Below, piece after piece: positions 1-11,065 of a stretch of 64,000 nucleotides of DNA. This DNA is from Chrysogorgia sp. JL179-B06 (taxonomy: Eukaryota > Cnidaria > Anthozoa > Scleralcyonacea > Chrysogorgiidae): assembly GCA_035772405.1 (NCBI GenBank), contig JAYKKM010000005.1, positions 2,801,501 to 2,865,500 of the forward strand, given 5' to 3'. A model generated the notes under the pieces. It saw only the letters and a program-made list of their open reading frames with translations. It was not told the origin of the DNA and ran no database searches. A program made the translations under genes and the position numbers. Each line of letters starts with the position of its first letter. Within the stretch, counting starts at the first letter, position 1.

Positions 1-1420
1 AACTGCGGAACAGGTAGGTTCTTAAATTCTTTATTCTGTATTCATTACTTAATAATTATATATTTTGAAATGGTACATACACACTAAAAGTATGTCCGTC
101 AACTTATGATCTTGGCACGTTTTACTAGTGATTTTAAAACGTGAATTTTATTTCATGAGATGTGACAAGTGCTCTGTGTTTGTAACTAATGTCGTATGAT
201 CATAATATATTATTTTCACTATTTATGCAGCGGTTAAGCCAGTGGGAGGTCGTGATAATTTTGGGTAAAATACCCAACTGTTCGGCACGAAATGGTAAAC
301 ACACCTCCATTAAATAGACTTTTCATGATTCTTTAACATCTTTTAATATTCAAAACATGCAGGTCGAATTACACACTCTTGAGCCCTGACAATAATAAAA
401 TTCGAGCATCGACTTGAAAAAAATGTCAAATTATCACATATGCCTGACGCCCATACCTGTCCCTGATGGGTGCATTTCGTTATATAATGATCCTTATATT
501 TACATTATAATATAAACACATTGGTCATTAGTTATTCTAGTATATTTTATTCCAACAGGTTTTCTAATTTGTATCAATTGTATCTTTACAACACCTATAC
601 AATATAAATTAAACTTACTTAAAATTAAACTGTTTATATGTTGTATAGCTTGTGCTATAAGTACTGCTTCAACATCTGTGAAAGTGAAACAAGAACATTG
701 CCAGACGAATATTGCAGGTACTGTATGAATCATCTTTATTAAAGTATAACAGTGATGTTTGCTAACTTTTGTATCTGTGTCATAGCTTGGAAGGCATAGG
801 GGTACGGCACTAAAAAATGTTGGGGGGGGGGGCAACCTATTTTGCCCGAATTTTAAGTCTGTTTTTCCAGAATTTTGTCATTATTTTCCACACTTCACAC
901 AAAATGGTTTTTTTGGGGGGGAGGGGGGCAGTTGCCCTGCACCCCTGCCCATATGCCTATGCTGGAAGGTAAATATTCTCCCACAGCTTGGTTGTGCTCA
1001 TAAAAAAACAACAACCAAATAAAATGGATAAAAATAATAAATTAATATATGTACATTTCAGAGTTTTGGTTTGGGTTAAGATGTTATATTCATAGTTCTT
1101 GATTGTATATATAAATAATATAATATTTATAAATAATATAATAAATAACCAAAATTAATGTCATTTGACCTTGTTTTTTCATGTTTCAAATCTCTATATT
1201 TATGTTAATTTTGACTGATGAAACCTCGTCAAGATCATGAAGACTTCAAACATGCGGGAAGAAGGTCAATGTGACATTTATTTTTATTATTTGCTAAATA
1301 ACCAAAATTCACAAAATAATCAATAATTTTGGTTATGTAAGAATAACCCAAAATTTTGGTTATTTACCAAATAACCAAAACAAAAACGCACACACACTTA
1401 TATATTATATATAATAATAA
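1..1420. other. AT-rich stretch, no gene recognised
   Basis: Non-coding sequence with a G-run near 821-833 and scattered AT repeats. The open frames here are short and show no family motif. The phrase 'ataaccaaaa' recurs several times between 1140 and 1385, as in decayed repeat DNA. No gene is supported. Confidence 0.5.
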
Positions 1421-1626
<206 letters not shown>

Positions 1627-1721
1627 AAAGTTGAGTAGACTATAATAACATTTGGCAGAGTGCTCAATGGATACCCAGAGCATAATTAAATGAAGATCAA
1701 ACGACTCAACAAATTTGACTA

Positions 1722-1783
1722 GGCATATTTATTACTATTTAGTTTCGTACCACGAGATGTGGCACTCTTCAGATAAAAAAGCC
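1722..1783 (-). ncRNA. type I hammerhead-ribozyme-like motif
   Basis: Read on the minus strand, the core is CUGAAGAG, then stem II (GCCAC paired with GUGGU across an AUCUC loop), then CGAAA. A short stem III (ACU/AGU with an AAAU loop) leads to the cleavage triplet GUA. Stem I is UUUAU paired with AUAAA, extended past an internal loop by GGC/GCC. All conserved hammerhead positions are present. Predicted cleavage is between 1733 and 1732. Short-stem-III hammerheads are known in Penelope-like elements; a Penelope-like element starts about 700 bp away. Activity is inferred. Confidence 0.6.
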
Positions 1784-1864
1784 TAATGACTAACAGCTAA
1801 AACTAACAATATTTTGTACAAACAGATAAGACCTTAATCCTATTTACACACAAGCTTCTTATCA

Positions 1865-2029
<165 letters not shown>

Positions 2030-2081
2030 ATCTTACTCTGATGAAGGGCTCCGCTCGAAACGTCAGTATCTCGTCACTAAA
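2030..2081 (+). ncRNA. hammerhead-like motif, weaker stem I
   Basis: The plus strand reads CUGAUGA, stem II GGGC/GCUC with a UCC loop, GAAA, stem III ACG/CGU, then the cleavage triplet GUC, with predicted cleavage between 2075 and 2076. Stem I has mismatches (A-U, C x C, then three A-U/U-A pairs), so this copy may be a decayed ribozyme. It sits between TA arrays upstream of the Penelope-like element. Confidence 0.45.
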
Positions 2082-2111
2082 TTCTTGGCAGTTTACCACC
2101 TTTTCACTTTG

Positions 2112-2238
<127 letters not shown>

Positions 2239-2240
2239 TA

Positions 2241-2289
2241 ACTATATGTTGTTGAGCACTCTTTGCATTTCGTAGACCAAAACCTACAC

Positions 2290-2359
<70 letters not shown>

Positions 2360-2408
2360 GTGTAGGTTTTGGTCTACGAAATGCAAAGAGTGCTCAACAA
2401 CATATAGT
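2241..2408. repeat. 50-bp perfect inverted repeat with a TA loop
   Basis: Positions 2241-2290 and 2359-2408 are exact reverse complements. The spacer of about 68 bp is almost pure TA, itself self-complementary, so the unit could extrude as one long hairpin or cruciform. It lies at the outer edge of the Penelope-like element's terminal repeat and may belong to that insertion. Confidence 0.85.
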
Positions 2409-2422
2409 TAGAGCAAATAATA

Positions 2423-3988
2423 GATTTTCGCTTACCTCAAAACTGGTCTGCTACAACTTGTTTCATCTGTAAAAGAATCTTCAGGCAGTGACAATATCGA
2501 AAGGGATGACCGCTTATTTATAGGCTTTCTGCCGGAAAGTGGGGGCGTATGTGGGGGACAAAGCATGAGGTCATGGCTTTGTTTGCGTTGATTACGCGAA
2601 ATTTATTACGATGACGACACTGTGAAATTATTTCCGCTCTTTTGTTGAGTAAACTATTCTTATTTTTTTTCTTTTAAAATACAAAATTTTTCTTCTAAAC
2701 ATAAATTGCATCGTTTTGATCCTCCTGTGTACGAAATAGAATGTTTTAGAATTTGCCAATTAATACTGAAATCTTTATTGTTTTCTTTCAATGTCCAAAT
2801 ATATTTCGAAAGTTCGGTGTCATTTTCATGCTTTTTATGTTGAAAAGATTTAGTGTGGTTGGCCAATCGCTCTTTGAATGTGGTTGCAGTCATACCAATG
2901 TAGTGTTTTATTTCGTTTGTGATGTTTACTGTCACTGTTGCTTTGTATACTATGTCTCTAGTCATGCATTGTTCTTGAAGCGGGCAAATGGTGTTCTCTC
3001 TACAACTGCAATTAGTAGCGTCCCTATCCTGCGGTTTGATGTTCCTAGCTATGCGTGCATTGTGCTTAGTGATTATTGACTTAACATTGTTCATGCAGCT
3101 GTAACTTACTTTAACTGTATTTCTGTTAAAAATCTTATGGAGCTTGTGGTGCGGAGGGAAATGTTTGTCAATTAGGCTAAGGAAATTACGTCCTATGTTA
3201 GTGCTGACACTCTTGCTAAATGGTGGGTTGAACCAAATTATATTGCGTTGCCTATTCCTACGTGGTCGTTGCGGTGTATCATGAGTGTAGCTAAGTTCAT
3301 GATTAAAGTTGCTGTGCCTAAGCGCGTTCTGATATAAGGGTGCAGATTCCTGAAAAGTTTGCTCATCTGACGAAAGGAGTTTAATGCGTTTGTTAATTGA
3401 TGCAGGTAGTTGCCTTGTTATGCTTGGTGGATGGTTAGAGTGCATATTTATGTATTGCGGATCGTCATTGGGCTTCCTATAGGGCCTATAGTTTCCATTG
3501 TTGAGGTCGAAAGTTACATCTAAAAAGTTTACTATACGTAAATTTGATTCGGCGGTGATTTTTAGGTCAAATTGCTCGAAAATTTTGTGGAGATCTTTTC
3601 TTGTTTTGTCTGCTAAACGTGCTGATTTACTTTTTATGATAGCCAAACCGTCATCTCTATATAGGCCGATGCTTTCTTTGCCAAATTTCTTACTTAGGAG
3701 GTTTAAAATGAAAAGGCCTACGAGCTCACAAATTTCCGCGCCGTCGAAACTGCCCATGCGGAAATAATTTCCAGAGCGGAAATAATTTCACAGTGTCGTC
3801 ATCGTAATAAATTTCGCGTAATCAACGCAAACAAAGCCATGACCTCATGCTTTGTCCCCCACATACGCCCCCACTTTCCGGCAGAAAGCCTATAAATAAG
3901 CGGTCATCCCTTTCGATATTGTCACTGCCTGAAGATTCTTTTACAGATGAAACAAGTTGTAGCAGACCAGTTTTGAGGTAAGCGAAAA

Positions 3989-3990
<2 letters not shown>
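2423..3990 (-). mobile_element. Penelope-like element between inverted terminal repeats
   Basis: About 220 bp at 2423-2640 is repeated in inverted orientation at 3772-3990, enclosing a minus-strand reverse transcriptase/GIY-YIG frame. Flanking repeats in direct or inverted order are typical of Penelope-like retroelements (pLTRs). The outer edge of the right copy runs straight into a TA array, and the left copy lies near the TA hairpin. The coding part starts mid-RT, so the copy is 5'-truncated. Confidence 0.85.
2660..3757 (-). CDS. Penelope-like reverse transcriptase with GIY-YIG endonuclease, 5'-truncated
   Basis: The 365-residue frame holds the C-terminal part of a Penelope-type reverse transcriptase followed by a GIY-YIG endonuclease. 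Near residue 32 is the YRDD catalytic motif. Cysteines follow around 250-270 (CSCRENTICPLQEQC), then the HYIGMTATTF core of the nuclease, with RLANH and ELSKYIW downstream. In this family the RT copies the RNA template and the nuclease makes the target nick. A complete protein is roughly twice this length, so the upstream RT fingers are missing. The frame is otherwise intact to its stop. The start is only the first in-frame codon after the inverted repeat, not a true start. Confidence 0.9.
   Translation of the reverse strand: MGSFDGAEICELVGLFILNLLSKKFGKESIGLYRDDGLAIIKSKSARLADKTRKDLHKIFEQFDLKITAESNLRIVNFLDVTFDLNNGNYRPYRKPNDDPQYINMHSNHPPSITRQLPASINKRIKLLSSDEQTFQESAPLYQNALRHSNFNHELSYTHDTPQRPRRNRQRNIIWFNPPFSKSVSTNIGRNFLSLIDKHFPPHHKLHKIFNRNTVKVSYSCMNNVKSIITKHNARIARNIKPQDRDATNCSCRENTICPLQEQCMTRDIVYKATVTVNITNEIKHYIGMTATTFKERLANHTKSFQHKKHENDTELSKYIWTLKENNKDFSINWQILKHSISYTGGSKRCNLCLEEKFCILKEKK

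Positions 3991-4072
<82 letters not shown>
3991..4072. repeat. (TA)n microsatellite
   Basis: Pure TA run joining the right terminal repeat of the Penelope-like element to the HECT gene region. Confidence 0.95.
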
Positions 4073-4075
<3 letters not shown>

Positions 4076-4195
4076 ATCAGATATCCAGTACTATACATAT
4101 AGTAGTCATACTATTTGTGCATTACATAAGCCCTTACGAAGTATTACAGTATGGGTTTTTCACATTTTTGTTTCTGTCATTTAATTTACATTTAG

Positions 4196-6114
4196 AAACC
4201 TCATCATGTTCTAATTCTGGGTCATCATATAAAGCAAACAACCCAGTTAAATCATTCGCAGAATACAAAAAACTGAAAGGCAGTCAATGGAGCAAAAAAG
4301 TTAAAGATAAAGAAAGTGGAAAAGAAAAAGTTGAGGATGTTGTAATTTTCATTGGATTGATCGAATGGAGAGAACAAGACTTAACATTAAAATCTGTCCG
4401 AGGTAAAAGGGTTGCTTTGAGGGTATCAAACAAAGCAACTTATGCTGAAGTACGTGACCAGGCCATTTTGAAATGGAAAGCGTATCAAAGCAAGGAGTAT
4501 GTAGAGGGAGTGGAGTATGTGTTAATATTTGAGGATGGAACACAAGCTCAATTCCTGCCAGGATCAACAGAATTGTTCACTCTGAAAAGATATAAAGAGG
4601 AAACCGGAAAGGATTATAAACGGATTGTTTTGTATCTGTGCACAGTTGATGATCTAAACAGAAGTGAGAAGTCTGGACAGCAAAGTCAAGATTCAGATAG
4701 TCAAGATTCAGATAATCAGCATTCAGCACCTCAAGAAAAAAAGGCACGGTCTCAGATTGAGCATGATGAAATCATGGCAAGACATCTACAGTGTCATTTT
4801 AATACGGATGATATCATACTGAATGAAGAGTGCGATTTACCAATGTCAACAGAAAATACATGGCAGCATCAGCAAGATGAATTGGTGTTAATAGAAGATG
4901 ATACTGTAAATGAATTGTCAGTAACGAAAGAAATTAAGAAAGCTCAAAGTTGTGAAGATGTAGTCAAAGAAATGGCAAAGCAGGTTGATGATTCAGAACA
5001 GTTTTTTATGGGTTATAAGAAGAGGTAGTGTTTTGCAAAGGCAACTGAAAATTTGGCAACGAGAGGCCACTAAAAAAAGTCCCAAGAATACAGTTAAAGT
5101 GCACTTTGCCGGTGAAATGGGTATTGACAGCGGGGCCATGGCAAAGGAATTCTTCACGTCAGCAATCAGTGAAATAGGAAAGAACATCTTTCCTAACGGA
5201 AGCCCAGTTGAGTCGATGCTGAATGTGCACAATGAGACATTTTATACCTGTGGTCAAATTGTTGCGGCAAGCATCGCGCAGGGAGGCCCACCTCCTTGTT
5301 TCCTTGAAGAGTGTGTTTATGAAATGCTCTTCGATCAAGATGTCGACATGAATGCTCTGGTTGCTGAGAAGCATCTTACATCACACGAGCAATCATTACT
5401 CACATCAATTAAAAGAGACCCAGCAACCTTCCAAGAGGTAATACTTGATAATGGATACACAAGCAAGATCGATACAGATCATGCTGAGGACATCATTGGG
5501 ACAGTGATGATCAGCATTGTCAGCAAAAGATTAATGTATCTGAAAGAATTCAAGAAAGGTATTGACCTTTATGAACTGGATTCAATGCTGATGCATGCAA
5601 GAATTTATTTGTGAGAGGAGGAGGCAAGTCAGTCGATGCCAATTACGTAGTATCTTGTTTAACGCCATGCTATTCAGAACTAGGGTGCTCCCGCAGGGCT
5701 GTTGAAGAATCACTTGTAGATAATTTTCAAGATCTGTTAATGAGTCTTGAAGATGAGAATGTAAGTGGCTATGCTAGTGAACCCCTGGCTTGGAATGAAG
5801 GAGAAGATAGTGTTGGCGACCCAGACAAAGATCAGAAAGATGAGTATCAGTTATCTGACCTTACACCATCTGGTGTCCTTGGCTGGCTTACCGGCCAAAA
5901 ACATATACCATTAAGTGGAGAAAAACTTTCAATCACAGTTAATTTCGACCACGAATGTATGGTGCGGAATGCAAACCACAAGATTTGCTTCCCAACTGTG
6001 GGAGCATGTGGACGGGTAATTACTCTTCCAGTACAACATATGAAAGATAGCGAGGAATTTAAGCATGTATTCTTGCTTGCCTACTCTAAAGGCCAGGCAT
6101 TTGCCAATATATAG
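4196..6114 (+). pseudogene. HECT-domain E3-ligase-like protein (G2E3-like family), two frame breaks
   Basis: Three consecutive frames join into one protein. A good 3' splice site (pyrimidine tract, then tttag at 4191-4195) suggests the exon begins near 4196; upstream exons are not seen. The first part carries the RGKRVALRVS and FEDGTQAQFLPG region and GKDYKRIVLYLC, typical of HECT-like proteins abundant in fish and cnidarian repeats. The HECT N-lobe follows (VHFAGEMGIDSGAMAKEFF, FYTCGQIVAASIAQGGPPP). The C-lobe ends in CFPTVGACGRVITLPV, whose GACG cysteine fits the ubiquitin-thioester position. One-base shifts are needed near 5010 (after a T6 run) and near 5605, so the copy is broken or the assembly has indels. 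It faces the integrase gene at 7169. Confidence 0.8.
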
Positions 6115-6663
6115 ACATTGGTAAACTTCAGATCACATGTATAATTTTTAGATAACATTTATGCATGTTTCATTTTTTATGCTTAGTTTTCCTATAGTTA
6201 AAAAATTTAAATCAAACCTGGGCTTTATAATAGTTTTATGATTTATTTGATGAACATGTTGAGTTATTGGTTGGCACGTGTATTTTTCATGGGTGTTGAT
6301 TTTGTAAATTAATGAAATTATTGTAATAGTCTAAATGCTATATCAATAACAGTTTCATAAAAAGTACATAAAACATACCTGGTTTTATCTTTTATCTTTT
6401 CATAACACAAGATGAAAATAAAAATACTTTATAAAATTTTAATAGTTATCTATATAACATGAAAACACAATTGATATTTAGCATGTAAAAATTCAGGCTT
6501 ACTGTTACAATTACATTCAGGCTTCACTGTTCTAAAGATTCATAAGGCCAAGAAAAAAAATACCTGGGTTTCCTATTTCATGCTGAAAAAAATTAGGTAG
6601 GCTAGGTCGGTTTTTGTTTTTTTTCAAATTTTTTTCCAAACATACTCTAATCTTGAGGATGCT
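6115..6663. other. AT-rich spacer between convergent genes
   Basis: Non-coding and AT-rich with no recognised gene. Likely 3' untranslated sequence of the HECT gene plus intergenic DNA. Confidence 0.5.
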
Positions 6664-6671
6664 GCCTGGAT

Positions 6672-6917
6672 CAGTGAGCTCTATATATATATATATATCT
6701 GGAGGGCTATCTGCCAGTCATTGACCAGGCAAAAAGTGAAGCCAAAGATGGCCGACTTTGCACGTCAGTTTCAGTCCCCTACGCGGTTTATATATAAGTA
6801 CAAACCGCGCAGGGGACTGAAACTGACGTGCAACGTCGGCCATCTTGGGCTTCACTTTTTGCCTGGCCAATGACTGGCAGATAGCCCTCCAGATATATAT
6901 ATATATATAGCTCACTG
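6672..6917. mobile_element. hAT-type foldback MITE
   Basis: Two arms of about 115 bp are near-perfect reverse complements and start with CAGTGAGCT. The 8-bp target duplication GCCTGGAT lies at 6664-6671 and 6918-6925. An 8-bp duplication and a CAG terminus fit the hAT superfamily. No coding capacity. Confidence 0.85.
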
Positions 6918-6925
6918 GCCTGGAT

Positions 6926-7168
6926 CGGCAGCCATGTTTGCTATCCCAAGATGCAAATCAAGCTGCAACTCGTGCCCAGGCTTTTCAAAATTTCAATAAA
7001 AAGATTAGGGCGGTATTTTACTGGCCAAAGACTGGTAGGGAAACCGGAAACCAAGGTATTTTTTATTTTGGCCTAATGAATGGTTTACTTTTGATGGAGG
7101 CAACAACCTTTTTTCTTTTCAGCCACTTCATGTACAAAAAACAAACTTTTTAATAGAGTTATTAAATA
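6926..7168. other. Intergenic remnant
   Basis: Short stretch before the integrase stop; a 71-residue open frame has no recognisable motif. Nothing supported. Confidence 0.4.
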
Positions 7169-8736
7169 CTAGTTTTCGTTATTAGCATACTGTAGAAGAA
7201 CATGGTAGAGCTCTAGCGCCTCTCTCCAGTTTGATGGTTGTGCAAGATGGCAAGTTTGTGAAACATAGTCGAAATACTCTTGGTAAATGTTATTCTCATC
7301 AGATTCCACAATGTGCAAACGGGCATACTGTATTTCAGCTTCAGGAACAGGCAACAATAACTGATTACCTGCACCACGAAGCTCGGGCAAATAATACAGT
7401 GAGTCAGGTCTTCCACTTATTGTATCATGACGTGAACCACGTATTTGATGCGTGTTCCAGTGTTCTTTCATTTCATCTAGTACCTTTTGTAATAGCCCTG
7501 AAAAACTAAACCACAGACATTCTACTTCCATTTCTGAAGTGAGGTCAACTGTTTTTTGTTCAACTAGATCCTTAAAAAAGTTTATCCACCAGGTGGAACA
7601 CGATTTCCGAAGCTGGCTCCACCATACATAACGATGGCTGTTGGGGTCATCTCTGAAGAATGCCTGAGTGACTGCCATGGTTCCATTCTCAGTGCCTAGG
7701 TCAGTCACCAGGTCAACTGGGCATCCACCAAACTCTTCAACTGCATCAAGGTAATATTTGGCTATATTGTCTGGTTGGTTGTTTGATCGGCTGACATATA
7801 ACCATAATATCTTTCTGCTCCAACCGTCTACACAAGCATGGATTGGAAATCCAAATGGCTTTAATTTGTCGTAGCCATCGCAGTGCCACGCATAGTTTGG
7901 CCCAGGATTGTGGTACTTTCTCCTCTTCAGCCGGTGTGCTCTTCTCAACTCACTTCCTTCCGGGTCAATTTCACGTAGGATTTCTTGGACAACAACACGC
8001 GGAATTTGTAATCCTTTGAGCTGTAAAGTGTGCCACACTGATCTATACCCTTGTATACTTTCATGGCCATCAATAACTTCGTGTATAGCCGCTCTTACAC
8101 CATTGATATCATAATCTGGCTGCCGCCTTCGGAGTCCGTAGCTCTTTATGCGTCTTTTCAAGGTCCTGATACTAAGTTCTATGTCATAGTATTTTTGTAG
8201 AAACATACGAATTTCCTCATAGTTAAACCCCCGGAAGAAATAGTACCGAACGATACTTTCTTCCTCAACGTCATCTTCTAAACCATCGTTGAACTCATCG
8301 ACGTCATCCGCCATTATCAAACAGTAGACATTAGTACCCAGTCCTCTCGATTAATCGACATGCTCTTGTGCCGTGAGTTTTGTTGTTCGCGCCGTGAGTT
8401 TTGTTGTTCGTGCCGTGAGTTTTGTTGTTTGTGCCGTGAGTTTTGTTGTTCGTGCCGTGAGTTTTGTTGTTCGTGCCGTGAGTTTTGTTGTTCGTGCCGT
8501 GAGTTTGTTGTTCGTGCCGTGAGCTTGTTGTTCGTGCCGTGAGTTTGTTGTTCGTGCCGTGAGTTTGTTGTTCGTGCCGTGAGTTTGTTGTTCGTGCCGT
8601 GAGTTTGTTGTTCGTGCCGTGAGTTTGTTGTTCGTGCCGTGAGTTTTGTTGTTCGTGCCGTGAGCTTTTTGTTTGTGCGTGGCACTTGTGGGCCACCGTA
8701 ATATTCAGGATCAACGTCGTCGATCATGCGCGGCAT
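7169..8736 (-). pseudogene. IS3-type DDE integrase, third catalytic residue lost
   Basis: The 383-residue frame from 8320 begins with an acidic stretch, then a helix-turn-helix-like segment (IELSIRTLKRRIKSYGLRR), then an rve-type integrase core. The first aspartate is in WHCDGYDKL and the second in LVTDLGTENG. The relatives I recall have an N-x-R-I/V-E motif before the tryptophan-rich segment. Here the sequence passes from HRYV directly to WWSQLRK, an apparent in-frame loss of a dozen or so residues that removes the catalytic glutamate. Upstream frames from 8736 begin MPRMIDDVDPEYYGG and run into a minisatellite that shifts frame; these may be the original N-terminus. It converges on the HECT gene at 4196. 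Confidence 0.75.
8369..8673. repeat. 20/21-bp minisatellite in the integrase 5' region
   Basis: About fifteen tandem units, read on the minus strand as CACGGCACGAACAACAAACT with a 21-bp variant carrying one extra A. Mixing the two lengths makes the encoded repeat change frame along the array. There are no spacers, so it is not a CRISPR. Confidence 0.9.
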
Positions 8737-8759
8737 TGGAAAATTTGGCCCTGGTAACT

Positions 8760-9585
8760 AGATATCGTAAATACTAATACTAAATATCTGCATTTGAATT
8801 AAAAGAAAAGTACGTGTTTTGTCGGGTTATACGGTGAATGAAGATTTGTGTTCAAAAAGATCGTGAAAAGGCAGTGAAAATGCAATATATCGTCGTCGGA
8901 AGATGTCAAGTTCGTAAATCAAGTTTTATACGCGGCGTCAAACTAAAGGTAAACCCGTTTTCGTTTTTTTAAACCTGTTAATCAGTTACAAAGATCGTTT
9001 TGCAAACATGTTCGAGTATGTTATTCAGGCTTTTATTTGATGTATAGCATGATTTTCTAGAGTTAGTAGTTCAAAATATATGGTCGTCTGAATATCTAAA
9101 ATATTTACTCGGAGTTTGTCAAATCCAATCCAAGCGTCGTCGCTTTTTTCAAGCTGTTAGCTATCAGTTACAAAAATATTTTTGTAGGTATGTGAGAGGC
9201 TGTTAATCAAGCTTTCATTAGATATGTAGAATGAGTTCTTAGAGTTAGTACTTCAAAAGATATTGTGGTCGGAACATTTCACTTTTGGCATGTCGTCATG
9301 GCAACCGAAATTTAAAATTATTATAACATCAACCCAAGTCAGTTTTAGGATTTGCGATTATTTGAATTTCGGTTTGTTCATATATCGAGAAAGCGCCAAT
9401 CAGACATCACAAAATCACTCTTTGAAGGGCTTTCGCTCGAAATTGAATAGTCCTTACACACGATATACCAATAAATTATGTGCTTTAATTTAAATTACCA
9501 TCACCATTGTTTCACTCGGTCACTTTGCAACCTCATCCACAATGGAATAATTGCAATACTTGATAATTAGCCTATATAGTGAGTA
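8760..9585. other. Non-coding flank with a decayed internal duplication
   Basis: No gene recognised. 8965-9100 and 9150-9275 share phrases (cagttacaaa, tagagttagta, ttcaaaa-tat) consistent with an old tandem duplication. A degenerate hammerhead-like string (ctttgaagggctttcgctcg) lies near 9418. No terminal repeat of the HECT/integrase pair was found here. Confidence 0.4.
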
Positions 9586-9587
9586 CC

Positions 9588-10900
9588 AGTACTGGTGGTA
9601 AGGATGTAAAAAAGTACGGATTATAGTTGTGTTTATACTGCAAGTCTATAGGACTAACCAGGCCCCAACCTGGCTGAATGCCACCTTGGGCCTGGCTTAC
9701 ATTTTACTGACTTTAATAGTCTATAAACATGCACCACACTGGTTATAACAATCAGTGTTTATACACTCATCTGATGGCATGCTGGTCTGGCCAATGGCTT
9801 AGTGTGTTTGTGTAAACACCTTTGTCCTGTATTAGGCCTAGACAATGCCAGTCCTAGGCTTGCAATGTATATATTTACACAGCTTTTTAGGATATATACT
9901 GTATATAGATACTGTATAATTGGGTAGGTTATAACACTCACTGTGTCAGGGGAACACATTAAGGATTAAACAACTGGTCATCATCTCACTGACAACAAGC
10001 AGCTGAAGGGAATTTCATCTTGAATTAATGATATACTGGTGAAATAATTAGATTAAGCAATGTTCTTTGTTGCATATTATGGACTAGCTTTTGTCATTTC
10101 ATCTTTTTGAAATGTGTTACCACTTACATGCATGCATAATTATATAATATAATAAGATTATATATTAATAAAATCATCGAGCTTATCAATATATAGTCAG
10201 ACAACACTCATTGCAAAACTCAAAAATTAGCTGATATAGAGTATATACTGGTGTCTTGTAGTAAGATGTACAAAATTACAGACTTTAGCTGTGTTTACAT
10301 ATATTGCAAGTCTATAGGACCAAGCTGCCAGCCACGACCTGGGCCTGGCTTACATTTTATTGACTTTAATAGTGTAAACATACACCATACTGGCTATAAC
10401 AATCAGTGCTATTTACACTCATCTGATATTATGGCATATGCCCTTCTGGCCAATGGCTTAGTGTGTGTGTTTAAATTCACCTTTGTTCTGGATAGTGGGC
10501 CTGGACAGTGCCAGTCCTAGGCTTTCAATGTATATTTTTACACAGCTTTTGAAGGATAAATACTGTATAAGGTATAATTCATGGCTAGGTAATTAACACT
10601 CACTGTGTCAGGGGAACATGTTATAGGGATTAAACAAGTGGTATCATCTCACTGACAAGAAGCAGCTGAAAGGAATTTCATCCTGAATTAATATATATAT
10701 TGGTGAAATAATTAGATTAAGCAATATCGTTCTTTGTTGTATATTATGGGCTTTTGTCATTTCATTTTTTGAAATTGTGTTACCGGTACTTGAATACCAT
10801 TGAAATACTGGTACATGAATGTGCATAATTATATAATATTAATAAAAGTTGAGAACAGAAGTCTTCTAAAAGAATAAAAGGTTTATCAGCCTTATCAATT
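9588..10900 (+). repeat. Diverged tandem duplication, about 650 bp per copy
   Basis: The sequence from about 9588 to 10200 recurs from about 10240 to 10890 in the same order: tgcaagtctatagga, ggcctggcttacattt, ccaatggcttagtgtg, gacagtgccagtcctaggct, atctcactgacaa-aagcagctga, and gtgaaataattagattaagc. Small indels separate the copies. No conserved open frame spans both. Confidence 0.8.
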
Positions 10901-10929
10901 TGGTCTAGGATAAATTTAGGTATTGAATC

Positions 10930-11065
10930 TTTTGGTATCCGCTTATACTAACAATTAGACAATAAGGAACATGCAGATTACATTATTACAGTAGGGTACA
11001 TGTATCTGCTTATACTGACAATTAGGCAATAAGGAACATGCAGACTACATTATTACAGTAGCTGG
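10930..11065 (+). repeat. Two-copy tandem repeat, about 63 bp
   Basis: 'cgcttatactaacaattaga' and its near copy 'tgcttatactgacaattagg' are each followed by caataaggaacatgcaga and tacattattacagtag. Confidence 0.8.

Noticed and set aside
5001..5011. Programmed frameshift at TTTTTTA in the HECT gene
   Set aside because: The heptamer is not in the phase needed for -1 slippage, and the downstream frame requires the equivalent of +1; an indel is simpler.
8369..8673. CRISPR-like array of repeats
   Set aside because: Units are contiguous with no unique spacers, and the context is eukaryotic; it is a minisatellite.
9412..9450. Hammerhead ribozyme
   Set aside because: The CUGAUGA core is altered to cuuugaa and stem III does not form; at best a relic.
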